Shown in pieces: positions 1 to 12,727 of a stretch of 64,000 nucleotides of DNA. A program made the translations under genes and the position numbers. The stretch lies in the NCBI GenBank assembly GCA_025200525.1, contig CM045762.1, forward strand, positions 83,977,893 to 84,041,892, written 5' to 3'. Below the pieces are notes generated by a model. It was not told the DNA's origin and searched no databases. It worked only from the letters and a program-made list of their open reading frames with translations. Position 1 is the first letter of the stretch; every line of letters begins with the position of its first letter. This DNA is from Camellia lanceoleosa. Taxonomy: Eukaryota > Streptophyta > Magnoliopsida > Ericales > Theaceae.

Positions 1-240
1 AAAGAAAAAGCTAAGTGTGAGGTCAATGAAGGGACCAAAGAATGTATTTGAGAGTGTGGTGATAGGAGAGACGAGCAATCCTAACCAAGGTCGTAAAAGA
101 AGTAAAGTTGCCCCAACATGTTCAATATGTCTCAAACGTCATAAGCAATTATGTTATTGACTCACGGGGGCATGCTTCAGATGTGGAGAAATAGGGCATC
201 AAGTAAAAGATTGTCCAAAACCTAAGGGATGTTCCAAGTC
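1..240 (+). pseudogene. Ty3/gypsy gag C-terminal fragment with zinc knuckle
   Basis: Read on the plus strand, the stretch near 119-217 encodes a cysteine/histidine-rich segment followed by a CCHC zinc knuckle (C-F-R-C-G-E-I-G-H-Q-V-K-D-C, about 173-214), typical of plant Ty3/gypsy Gag, which binds genomic RNA in the particle. An in-frame TGA lies just upstream (near 157-159), where related Gags usually have a tryptophan, so the copy is dead. The element runs on towards its polypurine tract and 3' LTR at 2212, but pol is not recognisable between them. The window begins inside gag. Confidence 0.75.
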
Positions 241-2198
241 ACTCAATCTGATTATAAGTGAGTACTTAATGGAGAAATCAATAAGAACATGATTATTATA
301 TGCAAGAAATTTTAAATTCGATATGTCTGCATATGCCTGATTTGATTTGATTTGACTAATAAATAAATAAATAAATAAATAATGCATTTCTTTCTGGCTT
401 ATCAAGATTGTTTAGTCTGACGAAATTATATGCTTTTGGGAACTTGTTTGAATAGGAGGGAAGGTGTACTCGCCGTTAGGAGACTGACACCTATGAGAAT
501 TAGAAAGGAAAGACTCAAGTTATTAGAACCCATCTATTTGACTATTTGGAATTCAACCTGAGATTGCTGAAGAGTGTTTAGACTATCGCCAAGACTTAAG
601 CTAAGTAAAAGATTAAATGATTTAAGCTAATGAAAATTTTCCTACTGAGTACCCGAATAAGTCTAACTCAATTTACTAAAATCATATCGTCATCGAGCCT
701 TCTGATAACATTGAAAAATATGATATTCATGTAACTCCGATATAGTAATATTCATACATGAACGATTGATGAAGTTAGGATCCAACACTTGGCTATTTGA
801 GACTTGACTTGAAATTGTCAGACTTAGAAAGATGAGATCAAGACTTAAAATGATTTGGAAAACAGGTCAAATAAGATCACATTAACAACATTAGAAGAGA
901 AACACTTGTGGTTTACTTAAGTTTAAATTCAAAAATATAGACCTTTTACAGGAAAAAAAAAAAAAAAAAAAAGAGGAAGAAAGGAGAAGAAGATCTAGTA
1001 ATTTCATATCTGAATAATGGTTAAAAGGAATGATGATATGATCTTATAGACACATAATGGAATTTTGATTTTGAATCCTAACTTAGATAGCCTAACTTAT
1101 TGTAAAGAAATTAAACTCTAGTGTTAAACGGAAGAAGGATATTGTACTGAGAAATAAAAAAATGAATTTCATTAGAATGACAATTGTATATTTCTTAATG
1201 GACCTTTGGGAACATAAGAATCTCTGTCAGCTAATTGTAATGAAAGTTTAAAAAAAAAAAAAATTTGCCCTAAGTTACCATGTGGCAATTTATCAAAGTC
1301 AATGAATAAATCTATACAGGTCTAAGATTTAGAATTAGTATTAAGACAATGTAATTTGAATTACATGTATAAGCGTAATCTTAAGTAAATAAGGAAATTA
1401 ATGACCGCGTAAAACGTAGACCTGTTGTGAATCGAATCACCACTTTGAAATGATAGTATGTGAAAGATTGTCAAAAACAGTAATTTTAATTTCATAGAAG
1501 TATGTATAGTTATGCTCTAATCTGTATGACTGTCTGCTACTATATGAGTACAAGCCAACATCTGCTACTTGCAATAGGCTCAATGAATTTCTGTGAAATA
1601 TGCTTCTATTGTGACTCTGATATGCTTCTGTTCTGAATCTGATGAGTCCCTCTATTTCAAAATAACTCATATTAATTGGTTTTATTTGGGGATACTACAT
1701 TATATGCATAAAAAAAGAAAAAGAAAAACAAGAGGGAATGTTTTTGGGTGCCCGCTATCCTGCCGTATCAAGCCGACAAAAGGTGGAACGTGATGAGAAA
1801 TGTGTTGAGTCAGTAATAATGTGAATAACTCGTAAAGAACTTATGCATTGACTATTAAATTTAATTTGAAGAATCTAACATGTCATTAGCAAAATATTTT
1901 GATTAGTTTGAAAATAATGAGAATCATGAACATTCCTTAAAATAAATCTCCTACTATTGGAAGTATATGAATTATAAATTGATGAACTAAAGTATATAAG
2001 TTATGTGATTGATGTTAATAGAGACGTTAATGAATCGCCAATTTGGGTTGTTAACCATTAAGTGATTGGGAATAAGTTCACTTTATGTGAAGAAAGTCCA
2101 TTGGAAAAGAAGTTACCTAGATGAGGAAATGTAGTGAGGCCAAGTTATATGACTAATTTTCGGTACAAGTGTCTTAAGTTTGGAGGACCAATCTTCCT
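241..2198 (+). mobile_element. Decayed internal region of the Ty3/gypsy element
   Basis: There is no intact ORF and no recognisable protease, reverse transcriptase or integrase. The last 60 bases, with a reading like K-F-G-G-P-I-F-L-R-G, resemble the usual end of a gypsy polyprotein just before the polypurine tract. Around 1738-1795 there is a unit like the 'TGCCGTAT..AGCC..CAAA' repeats of the LTRs at 25100-25580 and 50450-50640, so a fragment of such an LTR is probably nested here. The rest is AT-rich with poly-A tracts (near 952, 1250). Confidence 0.5.
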
Positions 2199-2210
2199 AA
2201 GGGGGGAAGG
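2199..2210 (+). other. Polypurine tract of Ty3/gypsy element
   Basis: A purine run (AAGGGGGGAAGG, preceded by CCT) ends one base before the TG that opens the LTR at 2212. This is where the plus-strand primer of an LTR retrotransposon sits, so the LTR at 2212 is the 3' LTR of the upstream gag-bearing element. Confidence 0.75.
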
Positions 2211-3064
2211 CTGTGATGACCCCCACCCCGTATAATGAATAACACTTAATTAATTAAGGAGATTTGAAATTTAATTGTCAATTATTCTAATTAAACTTGG
2301 GATTTAAGAAAAATTATGAAGGCTGATTCGTATATGATTCTATTGAGGATTTATTTTGGAATTAGAAATTGAAAGCCTAAATGGCTCAAGATAGTACACA
2401 TGGTGAATTGAATTATTTAATTTCGAGTATCGAAGCGTATGGGAGTTTAATTAAATATTCGATTCGGATTTATAAAATTGAGATTTGATTAATCGGGTCC
2501 GAATTGGAGTTAATTAAGTTATACAAATTCGGAATTAAAATTATTATGAATTTAATTTGTTTATGAGGTGTTCAATTGATTATGTAATTTATTGATGGAG
2601 ATTCTGGGTTCGATCTAAAATTGAAGGCCTTAATGATGTGAGAAACCAAGATTGAGGATGAGAATAAGTTTAATTTAATATTTGGAGCCTTTTGAGAGTT
2701 TGATTAAAAATCTGATTCAGAATAATAAATTTTAAATATAATTAATTGGGCTCTAAAAGAAGTCAAATTAGACTAATTAAATTAAGTAAGATTTGTACTT
2801 AATCATGATTAATTGGGTTAGAATTTTACATAACTAATTAAAATTACAGATGGTAAGCTAAATATAATCAAAGTTCAATCTCAATTAAGTATTTTAAACA
2901 AGATTAATTAGTTAAAGAATTAATTAATACATCACCACATGGATGTATATAATGAGGCCAAGTATCCCACTAATTGAAAAGAATAAAATAATAATAAATG
3001 AAATCAAGAAGAGTTAGAGCCTTAAAGCTATCATCAATCTGTTCGGTTGGAAAGAAAAGAATCC

Positions 3065-3088
3065 GAGAGAGAGAGAGAGAGAGAGAGA
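3065..3088 (+). repeat. (GA)12 microsatellite inside LTR
   Basis: Twelve uninterrupted GA units. The inverted family copy at 18261-21805 has a (CT)n tract at the matching place (20946-20973), so the tract is an ancestral LTR component, probably near the transcribed leader, and not a chance microsatellite. Confidence 0.95.
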
Positions 3089-4278
3089 TATGAAGCCTAA
3101 TCAATGTTTTGGCTAGAAGGAATTTGATGGAAGCTAGGGATTGAAGATAAAGGAAGATCTTGGAGACTAATAGGTAAGAAATTCTAACCCAATGTTTATA
3201 GGCAATCTCTTCAATACCTAAATTTATGAGGTAATTGAGTTTAAATACATATAATATGAGGGAATCAAGGAAAAGAATGAAGAAAATTAGGTTAAGTTCA
3301 AGAATTAAGGAATTGATTTAGAAACTCATCTTTGAGTATGATTTTTAGTCACCTTTGATGAATTTGAGTTCTAATTTCACATGCATCATTATTTTCCAAG
3401 GGTTTTGGTGCTTCAATTTCATACAATTAGAACAAAATTAGCGAGAAGATGATGAAAATTGAATTAGATTCATAATTTTGGGAATTAATTTAGGAATCAA
3501 TTATGTTGAGTTTGATTTTTGTAATCTTGCATGAGATTAAGCTCCATTGTTACATGCATGAGGGAATTCTTTGAGTATTTGAATTTATATTTACATGCAT
3601 CATGGATTTTGAAGAAATCGAGCCATTTAAGTTCATATTTTGACGAGAAAAAAAAGAAATGTTTTATGAACATCAAGTTTATGGAAATTTAGAAGTAATC
3701 CTAATGTTAGATTAAGTTTTGATTTTATAATTAGATTTTTAATCCTTGCATGTAATGTAATTTAAGATTTTATTTAAATTAAACATATTTTGGAATATCT
3801 ATGATTATGAATTAAGTTGAGGTCGCAAATTAAGTTAAGTTTAACATTATGGAAATTAGTTGGAAAATTTATAAGAATATAAAATTAGCAATTTTGATGT
3901 CAATTTCATACGTGTGAATGATTTTATAAGGAGTTTATGACCTTAATTTCATCTTTTGAAGGAGAATAGAAAGAGCTTGAAATCAATTTTATGTAACTGA
4001 AAAGAAAATGAGAAATTGCAGCCATGTTCAATTTATGGAGTAAAATTTAGAGATTAATCACTTTGGGTTTGAAATTTGGCTTGATATGGAGAAAATGAGT
4101 TAAAACTAAATTTGGACAATTGGAGCATGATTGGGATTAAATGATTTCTAGTTGAGAGTGTTTACTAAATTATACAATGGTTCTCCATATTTGTGTACAA
4201 AAAATACATGTGTTGAGGCTTTGAATATCTAATCTAAACTTCAATTACAATTTTGGAAATTCTAGAATTTACACTGTC

Positions 4279-4379
4279 CGCTCGAGCGAGGAAAGTCTCG
4301 CTCGAGCGTGAAAGTTGAGCTCCCAGAAGTTTTTCAAAATTTTACAGTCCGCTCGAACGACCAAAGTGGCGCTCGAGCG
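4279..4379 (+). promoter_or_regulatory. Two paired CGCTCGAGCG palindromes (N10 spacing)
   Basis: CGCTCGAGCG occurs at 4279-4288 and 4299-4308 with exactly 10 bp between. A second pair at 4350-4359 (one mismatch, CGCTCGAACG) and 4370-4379 again has a 10-bp spacer. The spacer is purine-rich (AGGAAAGTCT, ACCAAAGTGG). The same arrangement recurs in other LTRs of this window. The function as a binding site is inferred. Confidence 0.7.
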
Positions 4380-5820
4380 AAGACCCTATTTTCAGCATGT
4401 TTTGGAAAATTGCATTTAGTTCACATTTTTATTCTCATCTCTTTCCAAAGCATTCTAGACTTGATTTATGGCTCAATAAAGATTAATAAGCTAACAATCA
4501 ACATTAATTAGTTGATTAAAAGAATATGTCATTAACTTAGTAGTACTTGATTAAGAAGCCAAGTAAGAAATGGTTTATTCAGAAAAGAATGATTTAGTAG
4601 TGAAAGGATATGTGAAATAAGAATCCGATTCATTTGAATAAAGGAAGAATATACATAGTAGAATCTCAGACTACTTAGACAGAAAAAGACAAGAAAAGTC
4701 AAGCTTGATCAAGGAATTGATATTGTGTTTCGATGTATATATGTTATGGGTTTGTGTAGGTCACGAGCTATCGTTCGCCTGATCTATTTGAATTATTTGC
4801 ATTATCTGATCTGCTAGTAGAGCCATCTGTGAGTAACAATGTTGTAAAGTTATGTTCAATTATAATTATTTTCTGAACGATTGACTGTATTGTTTTTTGA
4901 AATGACATTGTTTACCGAATGAATGTTTGTCCTATTTTATGAACTGTACTCGTGGCATCCATAGCAACCGATCGTTATCATATCGCATTATTATTACTAT
5001 TATCGCTACTATTATCATATCGCTACTACTACGGTTACAGAGATCTCTGTCAGTTCCTATCCTTGGAACTACTATTACTATATTGATGGCCATCAACTGA
5101 CTGTTCGGTTTATTAAGACCTATTGTACTGTTCTGCTATTGGATGTACCACGTATGACTGCTATGATTTCTAAATGACTGATATGACATGAAATATGAGA
5201 CACTGATCGAATAACTGATCTGCAGATGCAATTGACTGTTTTAATTACTAAAGGACATTCATTCTTAACCCCTTTACACATCCGTTATTCACTGAGTTTT
5301 AGCTCACAGTTTATTGTATATATGTAGGTGATCAGGCACCGGAGCAAAGTTAGCAGCGTCTGCCTAATTTTGTTTTGTCAAGCCAACCTACTGTGCCTCA
5401 CAACGAGGTTCCAAACCGTTATTGTCAAGGCTTTGTTTTGGGTGGTCTAAACCCACATCTTTTGAATGAATGCCATATGGAGTCAAATGAATGTTTCCTA
5501 AGTTGTTTTGGCTTTGGGATTTATTTCCCCAACATGTCTTTTATTTTGTACTTAGATGTGTTTGGGACTTCAGTTTTTACATATATATTGAATATGGACT
5601 AGGACTTATGTCTGTATTGGTATATATATATACATATATAAGTTGTTTGTACATTTAAGTCCTCACAGCTCTTTGGACATCATATTTTTAATATTTACAG
5701 GCTTCTGCCGGCCCCTCCTATTGTATAATTGTTATTACTATTAAGCACGCCTTCGGTAATCACGAATTACTGGCCGGTTACGATGCTAAACCCTTAGAAG
5801 TGGGTTTGGGTTATGATGCA

Positions 5821-6623
5821 GTTACCGGTAGGAGTGAACCAAACACAGGCTGTCCCTTAACAAGATCCCCGGATTTGTAAAGTCTCCTTATACGAGTCCA
5901 GAGTGCTCAGGGGGTAACCGAACTGTCCGAAGCAATTGTGATAAACTACCTTGTAAAAAGTTAAAACAAAAGGAAAGCAAAAAGCAGAAACCGCACAGCA
6001 CCCCAGCTCAGATGGGGACAACACACAGATGGAATCAAAAGTCAGAGAACGCACTCAACACTGACTTCTGCCTTAGAATTCGATACCCAAACTTGCATCC
6101 GATATGCACATTCCTGTAAAGTTTCACTCTAAAAGCATATACCCATTAAGTGAGAGCCAAAACACTCATATAAAGGGGGTAGGGCTACCCTGTCCTAGTT
6201 TCGTTAGGAACTAGGGTTCACTATGCAAGCAAAGTAGTTTCACACAATCCTACATTTGAGTAAACAACTTGTCTTAGTTTGGAACAGTCTATATGGCTTT
6301 AGATATGCAACTAGGCCGATTGATCAAAAAGGATACCTCAGCAAGACTACCTAATATACCTCTCACACCTAACACCGAGAAGTGAAAGGAGGATCAAACA
6401 GTACAGCGGTAGTCCAGATCCAAGGGTTATGTTCCCATCATGGCAGAGCCCGCGACCGATCAGCCTTTTGGCAAACTTTTCCAAGCAAGCCTCCGGCAAA
6501 CCGTCCAAGAATAGCAAATGGAAAACACAATGACTTGGGTGCACCAATGCAAATGCAATGCAAAGAAACATATAAGTGTAGATAAAAAGTCATATTATGA
6601 AGTTTGAGTCAAGTTCTCTAAAT
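5821..6623 (-). mobile_element. 5' leader of a Ty3-type element (family 2), no ORF
   Basis: On the minus strand this follows a primer-binding site and a long LTR, so it is the untranslated leader of a long-LTR gypsy element, possibly Ogre/Tat-like. No gag is reached, because the LTR ending at 5820 cuts it off. Short ORFs here are not convincing. Confidence 0.5.
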
Positions 6624-6640
6624 CCTCAGCAGAGTCACCA
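6624..6640 (-). other. Primer-binding site of family 2 element
   Basis: On the minus strand the sequence TGGTGACTCTGCTGAGG follows the LTR end (..GCTACA) after five bases. It fits a tRNA-primed PBS of the kind found in long-LTR Ty3 elements. The tRNA species was not determined. Confidence 0.6.
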
Positions 6641-6645
6641 GAAAC

Positions 6646-9600
6646 TGTAGCTCGACTTTTTCGCGCCTCCTTTCGGAAACTCAAAAGAAACCCTACAGTT
6701 CGGACTCCCGTGGTTTTGAATCTAATCTCATAAGTGCAATGTGAAATTGATAAACACCAAAGAGTCCAAATCTAGCAAATCTTTTGGAAAATCAATTTTG
6801 AATCAAATTGCCAAAAATGGACTTGTTTAACAGATACAGAGTCACGCACCTAAATATTTTATTTTGGGGAAATGTAGGAAACCCATGACTCGTGCCAAAG
6901 GCCACGTGTTCATCATCACCAAGATTGTCTCGGCTCGAGAACTTAGGTACGAGAGGGGAAGGTCATGGATTGAGCACCCCTGCTCGCCCGATCAAAGATC
7001 GGCCTCTACTAATCATGATATGATTTTTATCAACATTATATGCTCTTGTTCCGGTTATTAGGCTAGCATTACTATGTGATGTGCACATACAAGGTATAGA
7101 CTACTTTGCCTGAATTAGAACAATTCAATTTCATGTTTCCTTTTCGAAAAGGATTTGAATTTGCCACCTCAAGTGGGCTTAAAGTTTATGAATTTGGGAC
7201 TTGACAAAGTGGGCCTAAACATACATTTATTAAATCGTTCCAATTCAAACAACAAGCCTTCATCCACAGGCACTCAAACAGTTTAACACGTAATCATTTA
7301 GCCTCATGGCAATCACGGTAAGCACGCTAATCATGGCAATCACTCACACTCATACAAGTATGCTAAAGCACTAAAAACTCACCTAATACTCCATACTAAG
7401 AGAAACAAATGAGAGTTAGAAAAAAAATGCATGATTCCTAACTATACAAGATGTCTAATGCAACACATGAAATATGCAACGAAATAGGCTTGGCTACTTA
7501 ACATGTTATTTGCAACAATTTGATAACATGCGTTTTAAACACGTATTCATCAAGGTATTGAAACGACAATGCAGTTTGAATGATGCGCCGAGTCTTGGTG
7601 CATGCAATACAAAATGAGGATACAAGCATGTGATACGCTAAATGAAACATGATGCCCTAATCTAACCATAAAAAGGGTTAAGTAAAAGGAGAAAGACGTA
7701 GGGTTGGAAGATATACATATTATTACATTACACTCTCATAAAGGAGAGTCCAAATGAATAAAAGCTAACTAGCTAACTAAGCTAAGTTAATTAAGCTAAT
7801 TATTACAAAACCTTGAACAAATAATTAACTAACTATCTAAGTTAATTAATTAAGAATTTAACTAGGCTAAGCTAATTACATATTACAACACGAACTAATT
7901 AGCTACAACTAATTAAACTAATTAAATATTACAACATAATTAGCTACAACTAACTAACTACAAGAAATAAATGCTTAATTGCTTATTAAACTAATTAACT
8001 AGTTAACTAGTCCCAAGAAGCGAGAGAGGCCCATGCATGCTCAGTTTTCACTCAAAGAACATTCGTTGTTTGCTCCCGAAAGCCTCTGTTTGCATAACCC
8101 TTGCACTGGTTTCCTTCTTCAGATCAACTCTGCCATGATTCACAAGCACACTGCCCAAAATTCACTTGTGGCGAAGCCAGTTGTAGTGGCAACCACCATC
8201 GATGACATGCCATTTTTGCTGCAATAGAGAGAGCAAAGAGGGCAAAGAGAGGGTATTCTCACAGGTTGTCTGTACTGAGTATCCCTCCTTATCATCAAAA
8301 CATTTCAAAGAAGTGATACACTTAGTCCTCAAACCATCAATCAAGAAATTTTATTGCATGATGGCTAAGGAACCAAGGTGTACAAGTTTAATAAATGCAC
8401 AAACAAGACCAAAAACCATCACCCTATCATGCATGATCAAGGGCAATGGAGACCTTAGAAAAATTGGCACATTTCATCACTTTGAGTATGAAATGCCCCA
8501 ATTTTTTCCTTGTGTTTAATTAATGTCCAATTGAACACATCAAAACACAACCAATTTCTTATCTTGCACCATTTTAGTTGCAAATTGTTAGTTACTCATG
8601 TTAGATTACCAACCATTCCTAAACCAATTAAGTCCATTGGTGAGTTGGCCTCTAAAGAGAATGAAGTGTCAAACAATGGGTAGTTTAAGGCAAGAGAGAG
8701 GTGTTATGCCGTTGGTAATGAACCCCTAAAAGAGGATTAAACCATTAAGCAATGAACCTCAATCTCAAGCTTAAGCTATCCTAAGGCTGAAACAACCCTC
8801 AAAGCAAATAAAGAGTGAAATAAAGTGGGAAAAGCACTAAAACATGCAATCAACTCAAACAAGGGGTGTCTAAATACCTAAAACACCAAGCTTGTGAGGA
8901 CTATTACACTACAGGCATACAAAACAAGACTCAAATGCAACAACCAGATAAAAACAGAGGCAGAACAGTATAAAATAGAGCTTAAAACATGTTGGCATTA
9001 AGCTACAAAAAGCTATAAAAATAAGCTAACAAATAGGGCTAACTAGGCGAGCAAATAAGACACAAGGAGGGAAGGCTAACCCCTCCAATTTTGGACTTCA
9101 AAACATAATTTTTATTACTGAAAATACTCTGAAATTCAGTGCTCAAAAGCCCAAGAAAAAGATAGTTTGAAGGTGGGAAACAAAGGTGGAAAAGCCTTAC
9201 AAGCAAGGAATAAAGAAGAGTGAGATACCCCCTAACCTTAAATGGTCTAAAACACCAATTTCAATCCACAAAAATAGAGTTTTTTATGGCCCCAAAATAG
9301 CCCAAAAACAGTAGGAATAGATAGAAAAACAAGTATACAAAGCAAGCTTAAAAGAGAAGTAGTATACTTCTTGAAGCAAAGATCAACTTTAGGCAAAAAT
9401 TCAAGCCAAAACCACCTTCAAGGGCTCCAAGAAGGCTTCAAAGAACCTCAGCTCAAAGATGATCAACTTTGGTTAAGGAGGTGTAGGCAAAAGTGTAGTG
9501 TGCATAAGCTAATATGCATAAATTTGCAAGAGAGAGAGAGAAATGTAGAGAGAGAGAGAGAGAGAGAGAAAGATTTTTGTTCCAAAATTTCTAACCCTCA

Positions 9601-10048
9601 AAAATGGGGAAGGAGACCCTATATATGTAGGAAAACATGAATTTGGCTGAGCTAAATCCCTCCATACACGTGTAGGGAGATGAAACCAATTGTACCAACA
9701 GCTGGAACTGCTGTCAACAAAATATCTGCAAAAAGGGCACTGGTGGTCGGCAGGCCACACCATTGACCAGCAAGGTACAAGGGTGGCCGGCAACCTCAAA
9801 CAGTGGCCGCCTGCCCACCAAAGGTTGCAAGCTTAAAGGTTTTGATCCAAAACAGGGCATAGAATGGATAGGTTTTGAAGGCTCGAAGACATGACATTTT
9901 GTCGAGAACTTTGGGCACCAAAACAAATACATGCAATCATAATCATCGAGTGCACAAGCGATAATGCCCAAGTCTTGGAGACAATCAAAAATAGAATGTC
10001 TACAATATTCTAGTAGGACAAATGTATGTAAAATAAATTCAAAAATCA
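6646..10048 (-). repeat. Long LTR (about 3.4 kb) of family 2 element
   Basis: Its inner end, CA in minus orientation at 6646, abuts the PBS. The outer end near 10048 is approximate, because homology to the second copy (42845-44145, plus strand) fades there. Shared landmarks are a 'GCCGGCCAC' rich patch (9742-9830), a TATA-like tract (about 9619-9627), a (GA)n tract (9528-9570) and an AATTTCAG-rich block near 9130. Part of it (7735-8010) is a run of CTAATTA/CTAACTA motifs. Apparent ORFs such as 8202-8519 and 9714-10049 lie inside this non-coding repeat. Confidence 0.7.
9528..9570. repeat. (GA)n microsatellite in LTR
   Basis: Interrupted GA tract. The related LTR copy has a longer (CT)n tract at about 43640-43731 in the matching place, just downstream of the TATA-like box in element orientation. 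Confidence 0.9.
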
Positions 10049-10625
10049 TCCTACTTAATTATATAGATTTTTATTTTATATAACAGTACAAATAAATAGT
10101 ACACAAATAAGTAGTGTGATATTTTTTTGTGTTTATCCTAGCTGTCTTGAATCCCCATCTACAAGTTCAGTGCATTGAATCCGTCATGGAAAACAAGTAG
10201 GAGAGAAAATAATGGATCGTGGGACCACCCCACCACTAGTAGTAATAAAAAATTGCGGTTTGTTTAGTTTTTTAAATGAATTTTAAATTTTGAATTGTAT
10301 TTTAAAAGATAAATAATTGGAAAGGATTTTAAAAATTAAATTTTTTTTTAGTTATAAGTTTTGAAAATAGTTTTTAAATGATTTATAACTTTTTATTTTA
10401 TTTTTTTTTAGTTTAATATATGAGTGAAGAGAAAAAAAATACTATAAATTTAAATAATCTATTAAAATTTTTATCAAATCTCTCACATGGACGTGAGACC
10501 AAACTCATCCCGATGCAAATATATCTGAACAAATTGGCAAATTACATTGCAACTGGCCTTGATTGGGAACATATTTTTTTTACTTAATTTTTTTTTTGAC
10601 TAAAATATGATATAAAAAAACTTAT

Positions 10626-10954
10626 GGGTGTGTTTGGTTTGCTTTTGAGAGTGATTTTCAAAAAAAAAAATTTGAGGAGAAAGTTTAGAATTTTTTTTGA
10701 TTTGTTTGGTTGTATATTTTGAAAGTAGTTTTGGAGTTTGAAAATTTGGAATAATTTGATATTTTATTGTAATTGAGTAGATATGTGTGAGAGAAAAAGT
10801 GATTAAAAAGGAGAGATGAGAGAAAAAAAGTGATTGATTGATTTGTAAGAGAGAGAAAATGATTTTGAAATTTTTTTGAAAAACACCACAAACCAAACAA
10901 AATTTTTAAAAAAAATTCAAAAACAACTCTCTCAAAACCAAACCAAACAAGCCC
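10626..10954. mobile_element. MITE with GGG..TGTTTGGTTTG inverted ends
   Basis: The left end GGGTGTGTTTGGTTTG continues into TTTTGAGAGTG. The right end, read in reverse, is GGGCTTGTTTGGTTTG followed by TTTTGAGAG. About 330 bp, no coding capacity. The flanking triplets (TAT / TAC) might be a decayed 3-bp duplication, which would suit a Tourist/Harbinger-like MITE, but this is not secure. Confidence 0.65.
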
Positions 10955-11095
10955 TACATGTTTCGGATTACTTTTTGATTTTTTATGAAAAGATGTGCAA
11001 AAAGTAGAGATGAAAAAATCTTTGACTTTTTAATATAAGTGGTTGACTTTTTAATTTTTTAATAATTTTTTAACTTTTAAACTAAAAAATAATAT
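10955..11095 (+). repeat. Dispersed repeat, also at 54262-54400
   Basis: Both copies share the series TTTTTATGAAAAGAT.TG.AAAAAGTA, ATCTTTGACTTTTT and GACTTTTTAATTTTTT, with similar spacing. It is probably a decayed MITE family. No ORF. Confidence 0.55.
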
Positions 11096-12392
11096 TGTCA
11101 AATAAAATTAATTTAATCTTTTAATTCTCATTTCATGTAAGCATTGGATGTGCCTACTTCACGTGTTGATTTTTGTCTCTCCACACCTCCAATGATGATA
11201 TTTTGGCTTATTTTGAAAATAAAGGTAAGAGTCAATTTTTAAATTTTTTTAGATCACAATATTTCTCTATTTTTTTTATAAAAAAATTTAAAAAAATTAA
11301 TAGAATTAAAAAAACAACATTCTATCTATCTCTCAGAATGTGCCTTTGTGGGAGCTTTCGTTTTTGATGAGGTTAGAAAAAAATTATTAAAATGTTCTAA
11401 ATACCTTTTCAATTGGAGATGCTCGCAATTAAGAGTGTAAAAATGTCACAAATGGGCGATTCGAGTGTAAAAATGTCACGAATGGACAATTCGAAACTCG
11501 TCGGCGGCCTGAGGTCGGATCAGCCCGTTTAGGCCTGAACTCGAGCCCAGGCCCGAACCTGAGCCTTTGGGCCTGAGTTATCATTTTGAATCCCAAGTCC
11601 ATCAGCTCGCTTAAGGCCTACTCAAGACTCGATTCGCCAGAAGCTCACTGTCTTTTTTAGTGAAAAATAATAAAATTTTGATAGAAAAAATAAAAAGAAG
11701 AAAAAAAATTGATCAAGCCCGCCCAAGCTTGAGCCTAGGCCTATTAGCCCACCCAAGGCCCAAATACCCCTTGGACCTGGGTCTGGACCTAATTTTTTGA
11801 CTCGTAAGCCGACCCGATTTGAATTTTGATGAAAACTTGCAAGAACCGACATGAATTGGGTCAGACTGGGTCAGGCCAAATTTACACTCGTACTCGCAAT
11901 TGATCATAACCAAGGCTACATAACCAACATTATATTGAGCTATTACCCAAAACAAAACAAGAAAAAATATGATTCTACAATTACAATGCGTCTTAACTAC
12001 ATATTATTGTACTCATAACCAAGTATATGATACACAATTTTTTTAGAATGAGTATTATAATTTTTTTCAAATTGAATGAAAATTAAGAGAAAAAATAATT
12101 AAAGATTGAAGTCTAATTTAAAATTTTTCATTCCTTTCCTAATTGATCATTTCGTCGTTGCAATTTTATTTAATTTTTTAATAAATATTATTAATTAAAT
12201 TAAATTTATACAATATAAAAAATTAAATATCAAAATAAATAAAAATTAGAACTACATAAGCAAAATTGAGACAAAAATAATAATAATAATTAGAAGACTA
12301 AAATTTTGCTCAGAAAAAAAACCAGTTGCTTCCCGAGTCTAATACCACCTGTAAAAGGAGCCACACGCCTCTGGTTTTTCACTCACATCATC

Positions 12393-12400
12393 TATATATA
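12393..12400 (+). promoter_or_regulatory. TATA box of the wound-induced-protein gene
   Basis: TATATATA lies about 90 bp upstream of the ATG at 12488. This leaves room for a roughly 60-base 5' leader, a usual arrangement for a plant class II promoter. Confidence 0.6.
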
Positions 12401-12487
12401 CACATTGCTTATATAGAACACTTCCATAGTTTAATAGCCATCATCTACTTCATAGCAAAAAGCTACTTTAAATCTCTGAAAGAAGAG

Positions 12488-12727
12488 ATGAGTTCCACAA
12501 GCAGAGCTTGGATAGTGGCGGCGAGTGTTGGAGCAGTGGAGGCACTGAAAGATCAGGGATTCTGTAGGTGGAACTACACCGTAAGGTCGATGCAGCAGCA
12601 CGGCAAGAACAGCCTGAGGTCCTCCGCCGTTGTTTCGAGAAAAGTGAGGGGAGAGAAGAAGGCAAAGCAGTCGGAGGAGTCTGTGAGGAAAGTCATGTAC
12701 TTGAGCTGCTGTTGGGGTCCCTATTGA
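12488..12727 (+). CDS. Wound-induced protein family (WIP, DUF3774-type), 79 aa
   Basis: A complete single-exon ORF of 79 codons. It begins MSSTSRAWIVAASVGAVEAL and contains the family's usual D-Q-G-F-C-R-W-N-Y-T-V-R-S block (about residues 22-34). It ends in the typical hydrophobic C-terminus VMYLSCCWGPY; the family mostly has LSCWGP, so the doubled Cys is a small oddity. The chosen ATG is the second in its frame. The first, at 12326, would add 54 residues without family resemblance and would lie upstream of the TATA box. The middle part (residues 43-66) is basic and low-complexity. The biochemical role of the family is poorly known; members are small proteins induced by wounding. It stands alone among repeats, with no tandem paralogue in the window. 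Confidence 0.88.
   Translation: MSSTSRAWIVAASVGAVEALKDQGFCRWNYTVRSMQQHGKNSLRSSAVVSRKVRGEKKAKQSEESVRKVMYLSCCWGPY

Larger units (their letters stand above)
2212..5820 (+). repeat. 3' LTR (about 3.6 kb) of Ty3/gypsy element, family 1
   Basis: It starts TGTGATGACC and ends ATGATGCA (TG..CA). It is related along its length to the reverse-oriented copy at 18261-21805 and to the plus copy that begins at 61912. It carries a (GA)n microsatellite at 3065-3088, two paired CGCTCGAGCG palindromes at 4279-4379, and a final section with the 'CCGGTTACGATRCTAAAC' box also seen in the 18261 copy. No coding ORF of note. It is unusually long for an LTR but has no internal genes. Confidence 0.85.
10049..12392. 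other. Intergenic AT-rich region with MITEs
   Basis: No coding region was recognised. It holds a terminal-inverted-repeat element (10626-10954), a dispersed repeat (10955-11095), and a GC-richer segment (11480-11890) with repeated 'GGCC(T/C)GA' motifs whose nature is unclear. The stretch next to the wound-induced gene (12000-12390) is AT-rich with poly-A/T runs. Confidence 0.6.

Noticed and set aside
8202..8519. 105-codon plus-strand ORF
   Set aside because: It lies inside the family 2 LTR, has no recognisable domain, and overlaps other short ORFs on both strands.
9714..10049. 111-codon minus-strand ORF
   Set aside because: It falls in the LTR segment upstream of the TATA-like box; the related copy at 42845-44145 does not keep the frame.
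11160..11165. G-box CACGTG as a control site of the wound-induced gene
   Set aside because: It lies more than 1.3 kb upstream of the gene among repeats; a single 6-bp match is not enough.
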